A stretch of DNA of 64,000 nt from WHSV01 sp050694055 (GTDB lineage Bacteria > Actinomycetota > CADDZG01 > WHSQ01): contig JBOGWX010000124.1 in the NCBI GenBank assembly GCA_050694055.1, positions 43,971-107,970 of the forward strand. The letters are read 5' to 3'. Position 1 is the stretch's first letter. Every line of letters starts with the position of its first letter. Shown piece by piece: positions 1 to 7,760 of this stretch. The position numbers and the translations under genes were made by a program. Below the pieces are notes generated by a model. It did no database searches. It saw only the letters and a program-made list of their open reading frames with translations, and was not told the DNA's origin.

Positions 1-1
1 C

Positions 2-820
2 GTGGTCGCCACTCCAGGTCGTCTCGAAGACATTGCGGAACGCAAGCTCATCCGGCTCGACTCGATCGAGGTCCTGGTGCTCGACGAGGCAGATCGCATG
101 CTCGACATGGGCTTCCAGCCGCAGGTCGACCGCATCGTCCGCCGTCTTCCGAAGAAACGACAGACGATGTTCTTCTCCGCCACGCTCGACGGGAGCGTCG
201 GCTACATGGCCAGGGCCTATACCGACAACCCGGTCAAGCATGAGATCGTCGACAAGCGACAGACGGTCGCTGAGGCGCAGCATCGCTTCATCCCCGTCGA
301 CGAGCACAGCAAGGTCGACAAGCTGATCGAGATCTTGGCCGAGGATCGAGGTCTAACCCTCGTCTTCGTCAGAACCAAGCGAGGCGCGGATCGGCTCACC
401 CAGCGCCTCAAGCAACGGGGAGTCACGGCCCTGGCCATGCACGGAGACCTGAACCAGGGACAGCGGAAGCGAGCCCTGCATCGCTTCGACACGGGTGCCG
501 TCGACGTGCTGGTGGCGACCGACGTAGCCGCACGAGGGCTCGACCTCGACAACATCACTCACGTCATCAACTACGATCCGCCTCGAGACCACAAGGACTA
601 TGTACATCGCGTCGGGCGAACGGCGCGCGCAGGACGGTCGGGGACCGGAGTAACCCTCGTGACCTCCAAGCAGCAGCCGGAGGTAAGCATCGTGGCGTCG
701 GAGTTGAACCTCAAGCCCGAGTTCGAAGCGGAGGGCCTCAAGGTCTCCAAACCACGCAACGTCTTTACCTCGGGACGACGAGGTTCCTTCATGAAGCCGC
801 CGCGTCGCCGCCGCGTCTAA
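2..820 (+). CDS. DEAD-box RNA helicase, C-terminal part (5' end outside window)
   Basis: ATP-dependent RNA helicase of superfamily 2, expected to remodel RNA duplexes in the cytoplasm. The fragment starts just before motif Ib (TPGR) and then shows DEAD (motif II, about residue 28), SAT (motif III, about 59) and the complete second RecA domain: VFVRTK, DVAARGLD, and HRVGRTARAG (motif VI). The Q motif and Walker A must lie upstream of the window. It ends in a short basic tail, as many RhlE-like proteins do. It converges on glgC with an 11-nt gap. The family is certain; the subfamily (RhlE/DeaD) cannot be fixed from the fragment. Confidence 0.95.
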   Translation: MVATPGRLEDIAERKLIRLDSIEVLVLDEADRMLDMGFQPQVDRIVRRLPKKRQTMFFSATLDGSVGYMARAYTDNPVKHEIVDKRQTVAEAQHRFIPVDEHSKVDKLIEILAEDRGLTLVFVRTKRGADRLTQRLKQRGVTALAMHGDLNQGQRKRALHRFDTGAVDVLVATDVAARGLDLDNITHVINYDPPRDHKDYVHRVGRTARAGRSGTGVTLVTSKQQPEVSIVASELNLKPEFEAEGLKVSKPRNVFTSGRRGSFMKPPRRRRV

Positions 821-831
821 CGGGTGGATCG

Positions 832-2067
832 CTAGGTTTCGATCCTCTGGTTCTTGGCGATTGCGACGATCCCGGTGTCTGACACGGTGAAGCGTTTCTT
901 ATCCGCCTCGGGATCGACCCCGATCTCGCAGCCCTCTGGAATAGACACGTTCTTGTCCACAATGGCGTTGCGGACGACGGCGCGTCGCCCCACCTTCACC
1001 CCGGGAAGAAGGATCGAGCCCTCGATGCGTGAGTAAGAGTTCACGCGTACTCCGGGTGAGATCACGCTCCGGCGCACGTCTCCGCCGGAGATGATGGCTC
1101 CCGCCGACACCATCGAGTCCACCGCCCGACCGATACGACCCTCGCTCTCGTGAACGAACTTCGCCGGAGGCAGCGCGGGTGTCCAGGTCAAGATCGGCCA
1201 CTCGAAGTTGTAGAGATTGAACTCCGGCACGTAAGAGATCAGGTCCATGTGCGCGTCGTGATAGCTCTGCAACGTCCCTACGTCCCGCCAGTAGTCACGA
1301 TCGCGCTCGGTCGAGCCCGGCACGATGTTGCGCTTGAAGTCGTAGACGGCCGCCTCGCCTTTGTCGACCATCATCGGAATGATGTCACCACCGATGTCGT
1401 GATCGGAATCCTCGTTGTCGGCGTCGCGCGTGACCGCATCTATCAATGCCTCTGCCGTGAACACGTAGTTGCCCATCGACGCGTAGCTCTCGCCGGGGGA
1501 GTCGGGCAGACCGGGTGGATCGGATGGCTTCTCGAGGAACGATCTGACGGTTACCCCGTCAACTTCGGCATCGATGATGCCGAAGTCGGAGGCCTGAGTG
1601 CGGGCGACCCGTATGCCCGCCACGGTCACACCCGCACCCGACTCGATATGGGCGTCGACCATCTGGCGAGGATCCATCCGATAGATGTGGTCCGCCCCGA
1701 AAACGATCACGTAGTCGGGTTCCTCGTCACTCAGCAGATTGAAGTTCTGGTAGATGGCGTCCGCAGAACCGGCAAACCACCGCCGGCCACGGCGCATCTG
1801 TGCCGGCACCGGAGTCACGTAGTTGCCCAGCAGTGGCGACATCCGCCACGTCTGTGAGATGTGACGGTCGAGACTGTGGCTCTTGTACTGTGTGAGCACC
1901 GCGATTTTCAAGAAGTTCGCGTTGACGAGATTCGACAGCGCGAAGTCGATCAGACGATAGTTGCCCGCAAAGGGCACTGCCGGTTTGGCGCGTTGAGCCG
2001 TGAGCGGCATCAGCCGTTTGCCCTCGCCACCGGCGAGAACGACCCCGAAGACCTTTGGTGCGCGCAT
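832..2067 (-). CDS. glgC: Glucose-1-phosphate adenylyltransferase
   Basis: Makes ADP-glucose from glucose-1-phosphate and ATP, the committed step of bacterial glycogen synthesis. The 411-aa length is normal. The N-terminus carries the nucleotidyltransferase signature AGGEGKRLMPLT with the downstream KPAVPFAGNYRLIDF block. GADHIYRMD (metal/sugar binding) and FLEKP (glucose-1-phosphate binding) follow. The C-terminal third is the left-handed beta-helix, with repeated V-x-S/G-A-x-I hexapeptide-like turns. ATG at 2067 begins directly before the conserved N-terminus. No other glycogen genes are nearby. Confidence 0.96.
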   Translation of the reverse strand: MRAPKVFGVVLAGGEGKRLMPLTAQRAKPAVPFAGNYRLIDFALSNLVNANFLKIAVLTQYKSHSLDRHISQTWRMSPLLGNYVTPVPAQMRRGRRWFAGSADAIYQNFNLLSDEEPDYVIVFGADHIYRMDPRQMVDAHIESGAGVTVAGIRVARTQASDFGIIDAEVDGVTVRSFLEKPSDPPGLPDSPGESYASMGNYVFTAEALIDAVTRDADNEDSDHDIGGDIIPMMVDKGEAAVYDFKRNIVPGSTERDRDYWRDVGTLQSYHDAHMDLISYVPEFNLYNFEWPILTWTPALPPAKFVHESEGRIGRAVDSMVSAGAIISGGDVRRSVISPGVRVNSYSRIEGSILLPGVKVGRRAVVRNAIVDKNVSIPEGCEIGVDPEADKKRFTVSDTGIVAIAKNQRIET

Positions 2068-2164
2068 GACTGAACTCTATCCGTCGCCGCACCGTTTACC
2101 TACAGGGGAACGGTCGTCTCCTCGGCACCGCGTCGGACGAGAGCGTCCCGCGGCGCGACTCGGT

Positions 2165-2938
2165 TCAATGGAGAGCCCGGAGGTCGTCGGGATCGAGCAC
2201 GAGCTGGCGGGGGCGTGCGAAGGTCATCCCGATGCGTTCCATCAGTGGGCGCATCAGTGATTCGAGCTGTTCCGACGGAGCAAGTCCCATCTCTTCGAAG
2301 AGCAGGTCCTTGAAGGACCTGTACTGCCGTACCGCCTCCCCGACGTTGCCTTCAGCCAAGTGCACGCGAATCAGAACGCGTTGAGCACTTTCGCGCAGAG
2401 GTTCGATCGACACCGCCGAGAGGGCGGCGCCCGCCGCTTCGCCGTGACGACCGGCAGCGAGGCGACTGAGGGCAAGTGCCTCGAGGGCATGTAGACGCAG
2501 CTGCCGGAGGCGTTCGCGCTCCACCAGGACCCAGTCGTCGTACCAGTCGGGCAGCAGATCTCCCGCCAGCTCCTCCTCGTCGAGGTCGAGGAAGTGAGCA
2601 CCCGAGCGCCGGCTGATCAATTCGTGTGTCATGTCGATCACCTGGTGGACGTCGACCTTTACCTGTGGCGATAGGCGAAGATCGGCTCGCCGCGCTTCCA
2701 CGAGGTGGTAGCCGGAACGCCGTAGGCGCCAGAGACTCGAGCGGAGACTCGCGCAGGATTTTTCGTCCGTGGTCTCATTCCACAGGACGCCCGCGACGTT
2801 GGATCTCAGGAGAGGACGATCGCGGAGCGCGAGGAACGCGAGCAGTCGTTGTGCGCTGGTGGGTAGTTCGATCGCGCGATCGTCGCAGAGCAATTCGAAG
2901 CCGCCCAAGAGGTCGAGACGGATGTCGCTGTGTTCCAT
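2165..2938 (-). CDS. BTAD/SARP-type transcriptional regulator
   Basis: A 257-aa stand-alone regulator with an OmpR-like winged helix (about residues 8-95: DLLGGFELLCDD, then the RLLAFLALRD helices and NVAGVLWNETTDEKSCASLR) followed by an all-helical BTAD domain ending in the typical EEMGLAPSEQLESLMR. This architecture matches short AfsR/SARP-family activators common in actinobacteria. No ATPase or TPR extension is present. Its target is unknown. Starts are possible at ATG 2938 (used) or in-frame GTG 2950; neither has a clear Shine-Dalgarno. Confidence 0.88.
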   Translation of the reverse strand: MEHSDIRLDLLGGFELLCDDRAIELPTSAQRLLAFLALRDRPLLRSNVAGVLWNETTDEKSCASLRSSLWRLRRSGYHLVEARRADLRLSPQVKVDVHQVIDMTHELISRRSGAHFLDLDEEELAGDLLPDWYDDWVLVERERLRQLRLHALEALALSRLAAGRHGEAAGAALSAVSIEPLRESAQRVLIRVHLAEGNVGEAVRQYRSFKDLLFEEMGLAPSEQLESLMRPLMERIGMTFARPRQLVLDPDDLRALH

Positions 2939-3255
2939 GACTTTGTTCACATGTTCGGTCTATCTCAGTGAGGGCATCCGTGACATGGCGCGGCAGGAGT
3001 GTTTTCTGTTGGCCGGATGTGACTAGGGAGATCCTCGATCGAGTGCCGGCGATCACTCGGATGGGGCTTGCGCATCTCCCCCGAGCGAGTGAGGAACCTC
3101 ACCGACCGTCGTCGACGAGTCGCCGTTTCCCCTTGTCTCACCCCGGCGGGACGGTGATGAGGCGTTCGTCTACTGTGTAGCCATGGGTGACAGACGGGTG
3201 GTTGAACGGTGCACGACGGTTGGTTGAACAGGGGTGGGAACGTGAGCGTGCTGCG
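2939..3255. other. Intergenic region between divergent genes
   Basis: About 317 nt between the BTAD regulator and the nuclease-fold gene. It must hold both promoters, but I see no convincing -35/-10 pair. An in-frame GTG at 3187 could extend the downstream gene by 23 codons. Confidence 0.4.
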
Positions 3256-4239
3256 ATGAGTCCGATCGACCTGAACGCCGTGCCGCCCGATCTGGTGGAT
3301 GAACTGCGCGCTTTGCGACAGCGCTTGTCCGACGACATCCCGTCCAAGAGGCTCGACCACAACCTGCTCGTTGCGACCTGGAACATCCGTGCCTTCGGTG
3401 ACCTCTGCGAGTCATGGATACCGTCCGAGAACGACCGGCCCAAACGAAACCTCTATGCGCTGAGATGCATTGCCGAGATCGTGGCCCGCTTCGATGTGAT
3501 CGCGATCCAGGAGACGCGCGACAACATCAAGGCTCTGCGACACATGCTCAAGCACCTGGGTCCGGACTGGGGCTTGATAATGACCGACGTCACCGTCGGG
3601 GAGGCGGGAAACGACGAGCGCATGGCGTTCGTGTTCGATACTCGTCGAGTCAAGACCTCGGGGCTGGCAGGAGAACTGGTCGTTCCGCCGGAGTGGATCG
3701 AGGCCGAGCACATCGAGCCGAACGCGCTCCGGACACAGTTCGCTCGCACGCCCTACGCCGTGAGCTTCTCGTCCGGCCAACAAACCTTCATTCTCGTCAC
3801 GTTGCACGTGCTCTACGGCGAATCCGCAGAGCATCGCCTGGGCGAGCTCCGAGGCATCGCTAAATGGCTCGAAGACTGGGCGAAGCGCGAGCAATCGTGG
3901 GGGCACAACCTCATCGCCCTCGGAGATTTCAACATCGATCGCAAGGACGACGACGCGTACAAGGCGTTCACGTCAACGGGACTACGGTCGCCGCCAGAGC
4001 TCGACACGGTGCCCCGCACGATCTTCAAGAGCGGGAAGAAGGCCTTCTACGACCAGATCGCCTGGTTCACTCGCGACGGCAACCCGGACGTGCCCGTGCT
4101 GTCCCTTCGCTATTCGGAGAAGGCGGGAGGTTTCGATTTCAAGGGCTTGGTGATGCCGGCGCTCGACGACATCGAACTGTCGTGGCGCATCTCGGATCAC
4201 TATCCACTGTGGACGGAGTTCCTCTTAACAGAAGACTGA
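3256..4239 (+). CDS. Endonuclease/exonuclease/phosphatase-fold protein
   Basis: A member of the EEP (DNase I-like) superfamily of about 327 aa. Visible motifs in order: ATWNIRAFGD (metal-binding Asn), VIAIQETRDN (catalytic Glu), VTLHVLYG, ALGDFNIDRKDD (catalytic GDFN) and ISDHYPLW (catalytic SDH). All catalytic positions are retained, so it should be an active phosphodiesterase or phosphatase; the substrate is unknown. There is no signal peptide. ATG 3256 precedes the PIDLNAVPPDLV segment where the conserved protein seems to begin; GTG 3187 is an in-frame alternative without a ribosome binding site. Confidence 0.85.
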   Translation: MSPIDLNAVPPDLVDELRALRQRLSDDIPSKRLDHNLLVATWNIRAFGDLCESWIPSENDRPKRNLYALRCIAEIVARFDVIAIQETRDNIKALRHMLKHLGPDWGLIMTDVTVGEAGNDERMAFVFDTRRVKTSGLAGELVVPPEWIEAEHIEPNALRTQFARTPYAVSFSSGQQTFILVTLHVLYGESAEHRLGELRGIAKWLEDWAKREQSWGHNLIALGDFNIDRKDDDAYKAFTSTGLRSPPELDTVPRTIFKSGKKAFYDQIAWFTRDGNPDVPVLSLRYSEKAGGFDFKGLVMPALDDIELSWRISDHYPLWTEFLLTED

Positions 4240-4318
4240 GGGACTCCCGAGGAGTGCGGGAACTCGAGGTTGCCCTCGGCCGCTCCTCACCGGCCTCGCG
4301 GTCTGGGATAGTGACGTG

Positions 4319-5098
4319 ATGGAGCACGTCCTGAGAGCGAGCGGCCTGGTCAAGAGCTACAAGCGGACGCGTGCCGTGGACGGCATCGACATCGAGGTCC
4401 TGAAGGGTGAGCGCGTCGGGCTTCTGGGACCGAACGGCGCGGGAAAGACGACGACCCTGATGATGCTGCTAGGAGCGATCTCTCCAGACGAGGGCTCGAT
4501 CGAGATCTGTGATCACCGACTTCCCGGGGGCCGGAGCGAGGCCATGCAACGGGTCGGATTCGCGGCCGGCTACATGCCCTTGGCCGAACGGTTGCGCGTG
4601 AGTGAGTTCCTGCGCATGTACGGCGAGCTTTACGGGGTAACCGATGCGGATGGCCGCATCCAGGCAGGCCTCGAACGCTTTCGCATCTCGCAACTGGCCG
4701 AGGCCATGGGAACGCAGCTGTCGTCAGGGCAGCGAACTCTCGTCGGCATAGTCAAGGCCACATTGCACCGTCCCCGCTTGCTGGTTCTGGACGAGCCGAC
4801 CGCATCACTTGATCCCGATGTCGCGCTGAGAGTGCGGACCGGCTTGCGAGATCTCTGCGATTCTGAGGGGACCGCGCTGTTGATCACGAGTCACAACATG
4901 GTCGAGATCGAGCGCCTGTGCGAACGGGTGATCTTCCTGAGCAGGGGCAAGGTGATCGCCAACAATGCTCCAGGCGCCATTGCGTCCCAATTCGAAAGCG
5001 ATGACCTCGAAGGAGTGTTTCTTCATCTCGCGCGCGTGGCAGCGGAAGAGCCTGAGCGTGCCGAGCGACGATCTCAAGAGACGGATCACACGGCATGA
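4319..5098 (+). CDS. ABC-2 type exporter, ATP-binding subunit
   Basis: A 259-aa ATPase of the drug/polysaccharide/lipid exporter class. Walker A is GPNGAGKTTT, the signature is LSSGQ, Walker B is LLVLDEP followed by TASLDPD, and the switch is SHNM. The D-loop and H-loop are therefore complete. The stop codon overlaps the start of the permease (ATGA at 5095-5098), so the two are translationally coupled and form one transporter. ATG 4319 is preceded in frame by GTG 4316. The substrate cannot be inferred from the neighbours. Confidence 0.94.
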   Translation: MEHVLRASGLVKSYKRTRAVDGIDIEVLKGERVGLLGPNGAGKTTTLMMLLGAISPDEGSIEICDHRLPGGRSEAMQRVGFAAGYMPLAERLRVSEFLRMYGELYGVTDADGRIQAGLERFRISQLAEAMGTQLSSGQRTLVGIVKATLHRPRLLVLDEPTASLDPDVALRVRTGLRDLCDSEGTALLITSHNMVEIERLCERVIFLSRGKVIANNAPGAIASQFESDDLEGVFLHLARVAAEEPERAERRSQETDHTA

Positions 5099-5916
5099 CG
5101 ACGGTTCAGGAGACCAATCCCAGACGCTTGTCGTGGATGCGCATCCGCTCAATCGCTCGGCGGCACTATTACGTGATGCTGCGCAGCCCGCACCGGCTGT
5201 TCGACGTCACGATCTGGCCGTTGGTCGACGTCGTTCTTTTCGGCTCCATCGGAGCCTTTGTCGCCGGCAGTGATAACGCGGGCGCGGCCGCCTTCGGTTA
5301 TCTACTCGGCGGCATCGTCCTGTGGCACATCATCTACCAGTCCCAGATCGCCGTGTCGACGGGTTTCCTCGAGGAGACGTGGACGCGCAATCTACTGAAC
5401 ATCATGGTCACGCCGGTCAAGGAGTGGGAATACGTCGCGGGCGTGGCGCTATTCGGTCTGGTCAAACTCGTCGCGGGAACGGGCTTGGTGGCGATCACCG
5501 CCCTCCTGCTGTTCAGCTTCGACATCACCGAGCTGGGTCTGGGTCTCATTCCCATCGGGGCGATCTTGCTAACCGTGGGATGGTTGATAGCGCTCTTCGT
5601 CATCGGTTTCGTGCTGCGCTACGGGAGCGGTGCCGAAGCCCTGGCGTGGGGGATCCTGTTCGTCGTCATGCCGCTGTCGGGTGTCTTCTACCCGGTGGAC
5701 TCCCTCCCGGTCATCGTGCGCCCGCTGGCGCTGGTGTTGCCGACGACCTACGCCTTCGAGGCGATGCGAAATCTGCTGGACGGAGATGGCATCGATTGGG
5801 CCACGATCGGCATAGCGACGGTGAGCACGCTGGTCCTCACGGTTCTGGCACTGGCGTTCCTGATGAGAATGCTGAGACTCTTCCGAGCGCGCGGCTACAT
5901 CTCGCGCTACTCCTGA
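5095..5916 (+). CDS. ABC-2 type exporter, permease subunit
   Basis: A 273-aa integral membrane protein with about six hydrophobic segments, beginning with a short cytoplasmic basic leader (RRHYYVMLRSPHRLFDVTIWP). The PLSGVFYPVDSLP segment near residue 200 is the characteristic ABC-2 permease loop, and the protein ends with a basic tail. It partners with the ATPase encoded immediately upstream through a 4-nt overlap. The length is usual for the family. A drug, polymer or lipid substrate is possible; nothing in the sequence decides. Confidence 0.93.
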   Translation: MTTVQETNPRRLSWMRIRSIARRHYYVMLRSPHRLFDVTIWPLVDVVLFGSIGAFVAGSDNAGAAAFGYLLGGIVLWHIIYQSQIAVSTGFLEETWTRNLLNIMVTPVKEWEYVAGVALFGLVKLVAGTGLVAITALLLFSFDITELGLGLIPIGAILLTVGWLIALFVIGFVLRYGSGAEALAWGILFVVMPLSGVFYPVDSLPVIVRPLALVLPTTYAFEAMRNLLDGDGIDWATIGIATVSTLVLTVLALAFLMRMLRLFRARGYISRYS

Positions 5917-5949
5917 GACCCTCGTTACGCACGAATGTTGAACGCAGGC

Positions 5950-5965
5950 TGTGACGTGCGTCACA
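5950..5965. promoter_or_regulatory. CRP/FNR-type operator
   Basis: A perfect 16-nt inverted repeat, TGTGACGTGCGTCACA, matching the CRP consensus TGTGA-N6-TCACA exactly. It lies about 60 nt upstream of the ATG at 6024, so it is well placed to control that gene. A Crp/Fnr-family regulator is encoded at 25141-25845, but nothing links the two directly. Confidence 0.75.
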
Positions 5966-6023
5966 GCGCGATCCAAGTTTCCCCGGTGTCATGGACTCAC
6001 CATCGGTCCGGCAAGGAGGAGTC

Positions 6024-6419
6024 ATGGCATCAACGACCACCGTTCGTCCTCGTCCCGACGACATCATCGATTCGCTCACGAAGATCCTCTCGAGTGTCGA
6101 GGGCGAGGTGGTGTTCCTGACCTGCGTCGACCAGCACGGCTATGTCGGCGACAGCGAGGCCTACGCCTCGAAGGACCAACCCAAGAGCTCGCTGCCGCTC
6201 GAGCATCTGTTCAGCTTTCCTCACGAGCAGGGCATCGACACCGTAATGGTGACCTCCAGGGCGTCGGAGTCTCTCGAGAGCATTGCGGAGAGCGACATCG
6301 AGTTCACCACGGCGCTGCTCGATGCTGCGGAGACCGAGGGAATCGAGGTCTTGGACCACGTTCTAGTAAAGGACGGCGAGCACCGGAGCTTGCGAGCGCT
6401 CACCGATCTCTGGATCTGA
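6024..6419 (+). CDS. RadC-like JAB-domain protein lacking the metal ligands
   Basis: A 131-aa protein. Its second half follows the RadC (JAB/MPN) pattern closely: a beta strand VVFLTCVDQHGYV, then IDTVMV, a helix SDIEFTTALLDAAETEGIEV, and the diagnostic ending VLDHVLVKDGEHRSL...LWI. Where RadC proteins have the metal-binding HNHPSGD, this protein has TSRASES, so both histidines are gone and only the later Asp survives. It is therefore probably not a metallo-isopeptidase; a binding or regulatory role is inferred. ATG 6024 follows a strong ribosome binding site (AAGGAGGAG), and a CRP-type palindrome lies upstream. Confidence 0.72.
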   Translation: MASTTTVRPRPDDIIDSLTKILSSVEGEVVFLTCVDQHGYVGDSEAYASKDQPKSSLPLEHLFSFPHEQGIDTVMVTSRASESLESIAESDIEFTTALLDAAETEGIEVLDHVLVKDGEHRSLRALTDLWI

Positions 6420-6422
6420 GTC

Positions 6423-6818
6423 CTACGCGACCGGCGCTCCCGGCTCGACTCCTTCCTCGACTTGCAGGAGGCGGACCGTGCCGTCGGCATCCAGCGAACC
6501 CAGAATCAGGAACTCACTCGTGAACCCCGCGATCCTCTTGGGCCCGAGGTTCACCGCGCCGACGACGAGCCGGCCGAGAAGCTGCTCCTTCGAGTAGTTC
6601 GTGATCTGAGCGCTGCTCTGCAGCTCGCCGACTACGGGCCCGAAGTCCACGCGAATCTTCCAGGCGGGGTTGCGAGCGGCGGGGAAGTCTTGCACGTCGA
6701 CTATCCGGCCGGTGCGAATATCCAGCGCGAAGTAGGCCCGTGCGCCGACGTCTGGTTTGCGGGCCAGCTCATCCGGCGCGTAGGGCAAGTCGTTGGGGTT
6801 GATCTCGTGTCGTCCCAT
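6423..6818 (-). CDS. tRNA-binding domain protein (CsaA/MetRS C-terminal-like)
   Basis: A 131-aa protein with the OB-fold tRNA-binding domain found in CsaA and at the C-terminus of methionyl-tRNA synthetase. Diagnostic pieces are RTGRIVDVQDFP, the (N)PAWKIRVDFG strand, SSAQITNYSKEQLLGRLVVGAVNL and GFTSEFLILG. It has no catalytic domain; CsaA-like proteins bind tRNA or act as chaperones. The start is set at ATG 6818 because a longer reading frame would run into mutM on the other strand. It is divergent from mutM, with 18 nt between the start codons. Confidence 0.85.
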   Translation of the reverse strand: MGRHEINPNDLPYAPDELARKPDVGARAYFALDIRTGRIVDVQDFPAARNPAWKIRVDFGPVVGELQSSAQITNYSKEQLLGRLVVGAVNLGPKRIAGFTSEFLILGSLDADGTVRLLQVEEGVEPGAPVA

Positions 6819-6836
6819 GGCCCATAACCTAAGGCC

Positions 6837-7640
6837 ATGCCCGAGCTCCCCGAAGTCGAGTCCGTCCGCCGCCAGCTGGAGCCCGAGCTCGTGAATCGGC
6901 GCGTGCTCAAGGTGTGGTGGGATCCGCATGCGGCAATCCCGCGACAATTCATGGGGCTCGAGCTCTTACCGGGCCGAAGAATCCTGGCGGTCGGGCGCAG
7001 AGGGAAGTTCATGGTCGCCCCGCTGGACGAGGACCTCGAGCTGATCATGCACCTGGGCATGACCGGGGCCTTCCGGTTCGATTTGGAAGACCCCTATGTC
7101 CGCGCCAGACTCGAACTCGACAACGGGCGGACCTTGACCTTTAGGGACGTGCGCCGGTTCGGTCGAATCGCGGTCGTCGAAGCGGGCGAATACCAGCAGA
7201 TCCCAACCTTGAAGATGCTGGGTCCGGAGCCTTTGTCCGACGACTTCGATCCAGACCGCTTCGCCGCCACGCTCAGGCGGACACAAGCTCCGATCAAGCC
7301 TTACCTGCTGTCGCAACGCCCGGTCGCGGGCATCGGGAACATCTACGCAGACGAAGCGCTGTGGCTGGCGAGGATCAATCCCAGGGCTCGATCGGTGGGC
7401 AAAGCACGGGCCCACGCGTTGCACGGCGCAATTCGAGAGGTGCTCGCCGCCGCGATCGAGCGTGAGGGCACCACCTTCAGCAACTTCCGGTTGGTCACCG
7501 GCGAGAGCGGTCGTAACGTGGACTTCTTGATTGCGTACGGGCGCTCGGGGACCCCGTGTCCCCGCTGCCGCACGCCGTTGAAGAAGGTCACCCTCGGAGG
7601 GCGGGGGACCACCTACTGTCCCAGGTGCCAGCGCCGCTGA
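6837..7640 (+). CDS. mutM: Formamidopyrimidine-DNA glycosylase
   Basis: Bifunctional glycosylase/AP lyase that removes 8-oxoguanine and FapyG from DNA. After Met removal the N-terminus is PELPEVE, with catalytic Pro and Glu. GRRGKFM contains the conserved Lys, and MHLGMTG is the void-filling loop. The C-terminal zinc finger has four cysteines (CPRC...CPRC) with the GGRGTTYC Arg finger. The 267-aa length is typical. A secreted hydrolase gene follows on the same strand after 120 nt. Confidence 0.97.
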   Translation: MPELPEVESVRRQLEPELVNRRVLKVWWDPHAAIPRQFMGLELLPGRRILAVGRRGKFMVAPLDEDLELIMHLGMTGAFRFDLEDPYVRARLELDNGRTLTFRDVRRFGRIAVVEAGEYQQIPTLKMLGPEPLSDDFDPDRFAATLRRTQAPIKPYLLSQRPVAGIGNIYADEALWLARINPRARSVGKARAHALHGAIREVLAAAIEREGTTFSNFRLVTGESGRNVDFLIAYGRSGTPCPRCRTPLKKVTLGGRGTTYCPRCQRR

Positions 7641-7760
7641 GTCGCGGCCCGCAGGAATCCGGGGTCACGCCGCCGAAGCACTATCTCACGCCACTCGATT
7701 CGTCACAAGATGGGCGCGCTGGGCGTCACGAACCGCGCGCCCCTACGGAGGGAACGCCTG

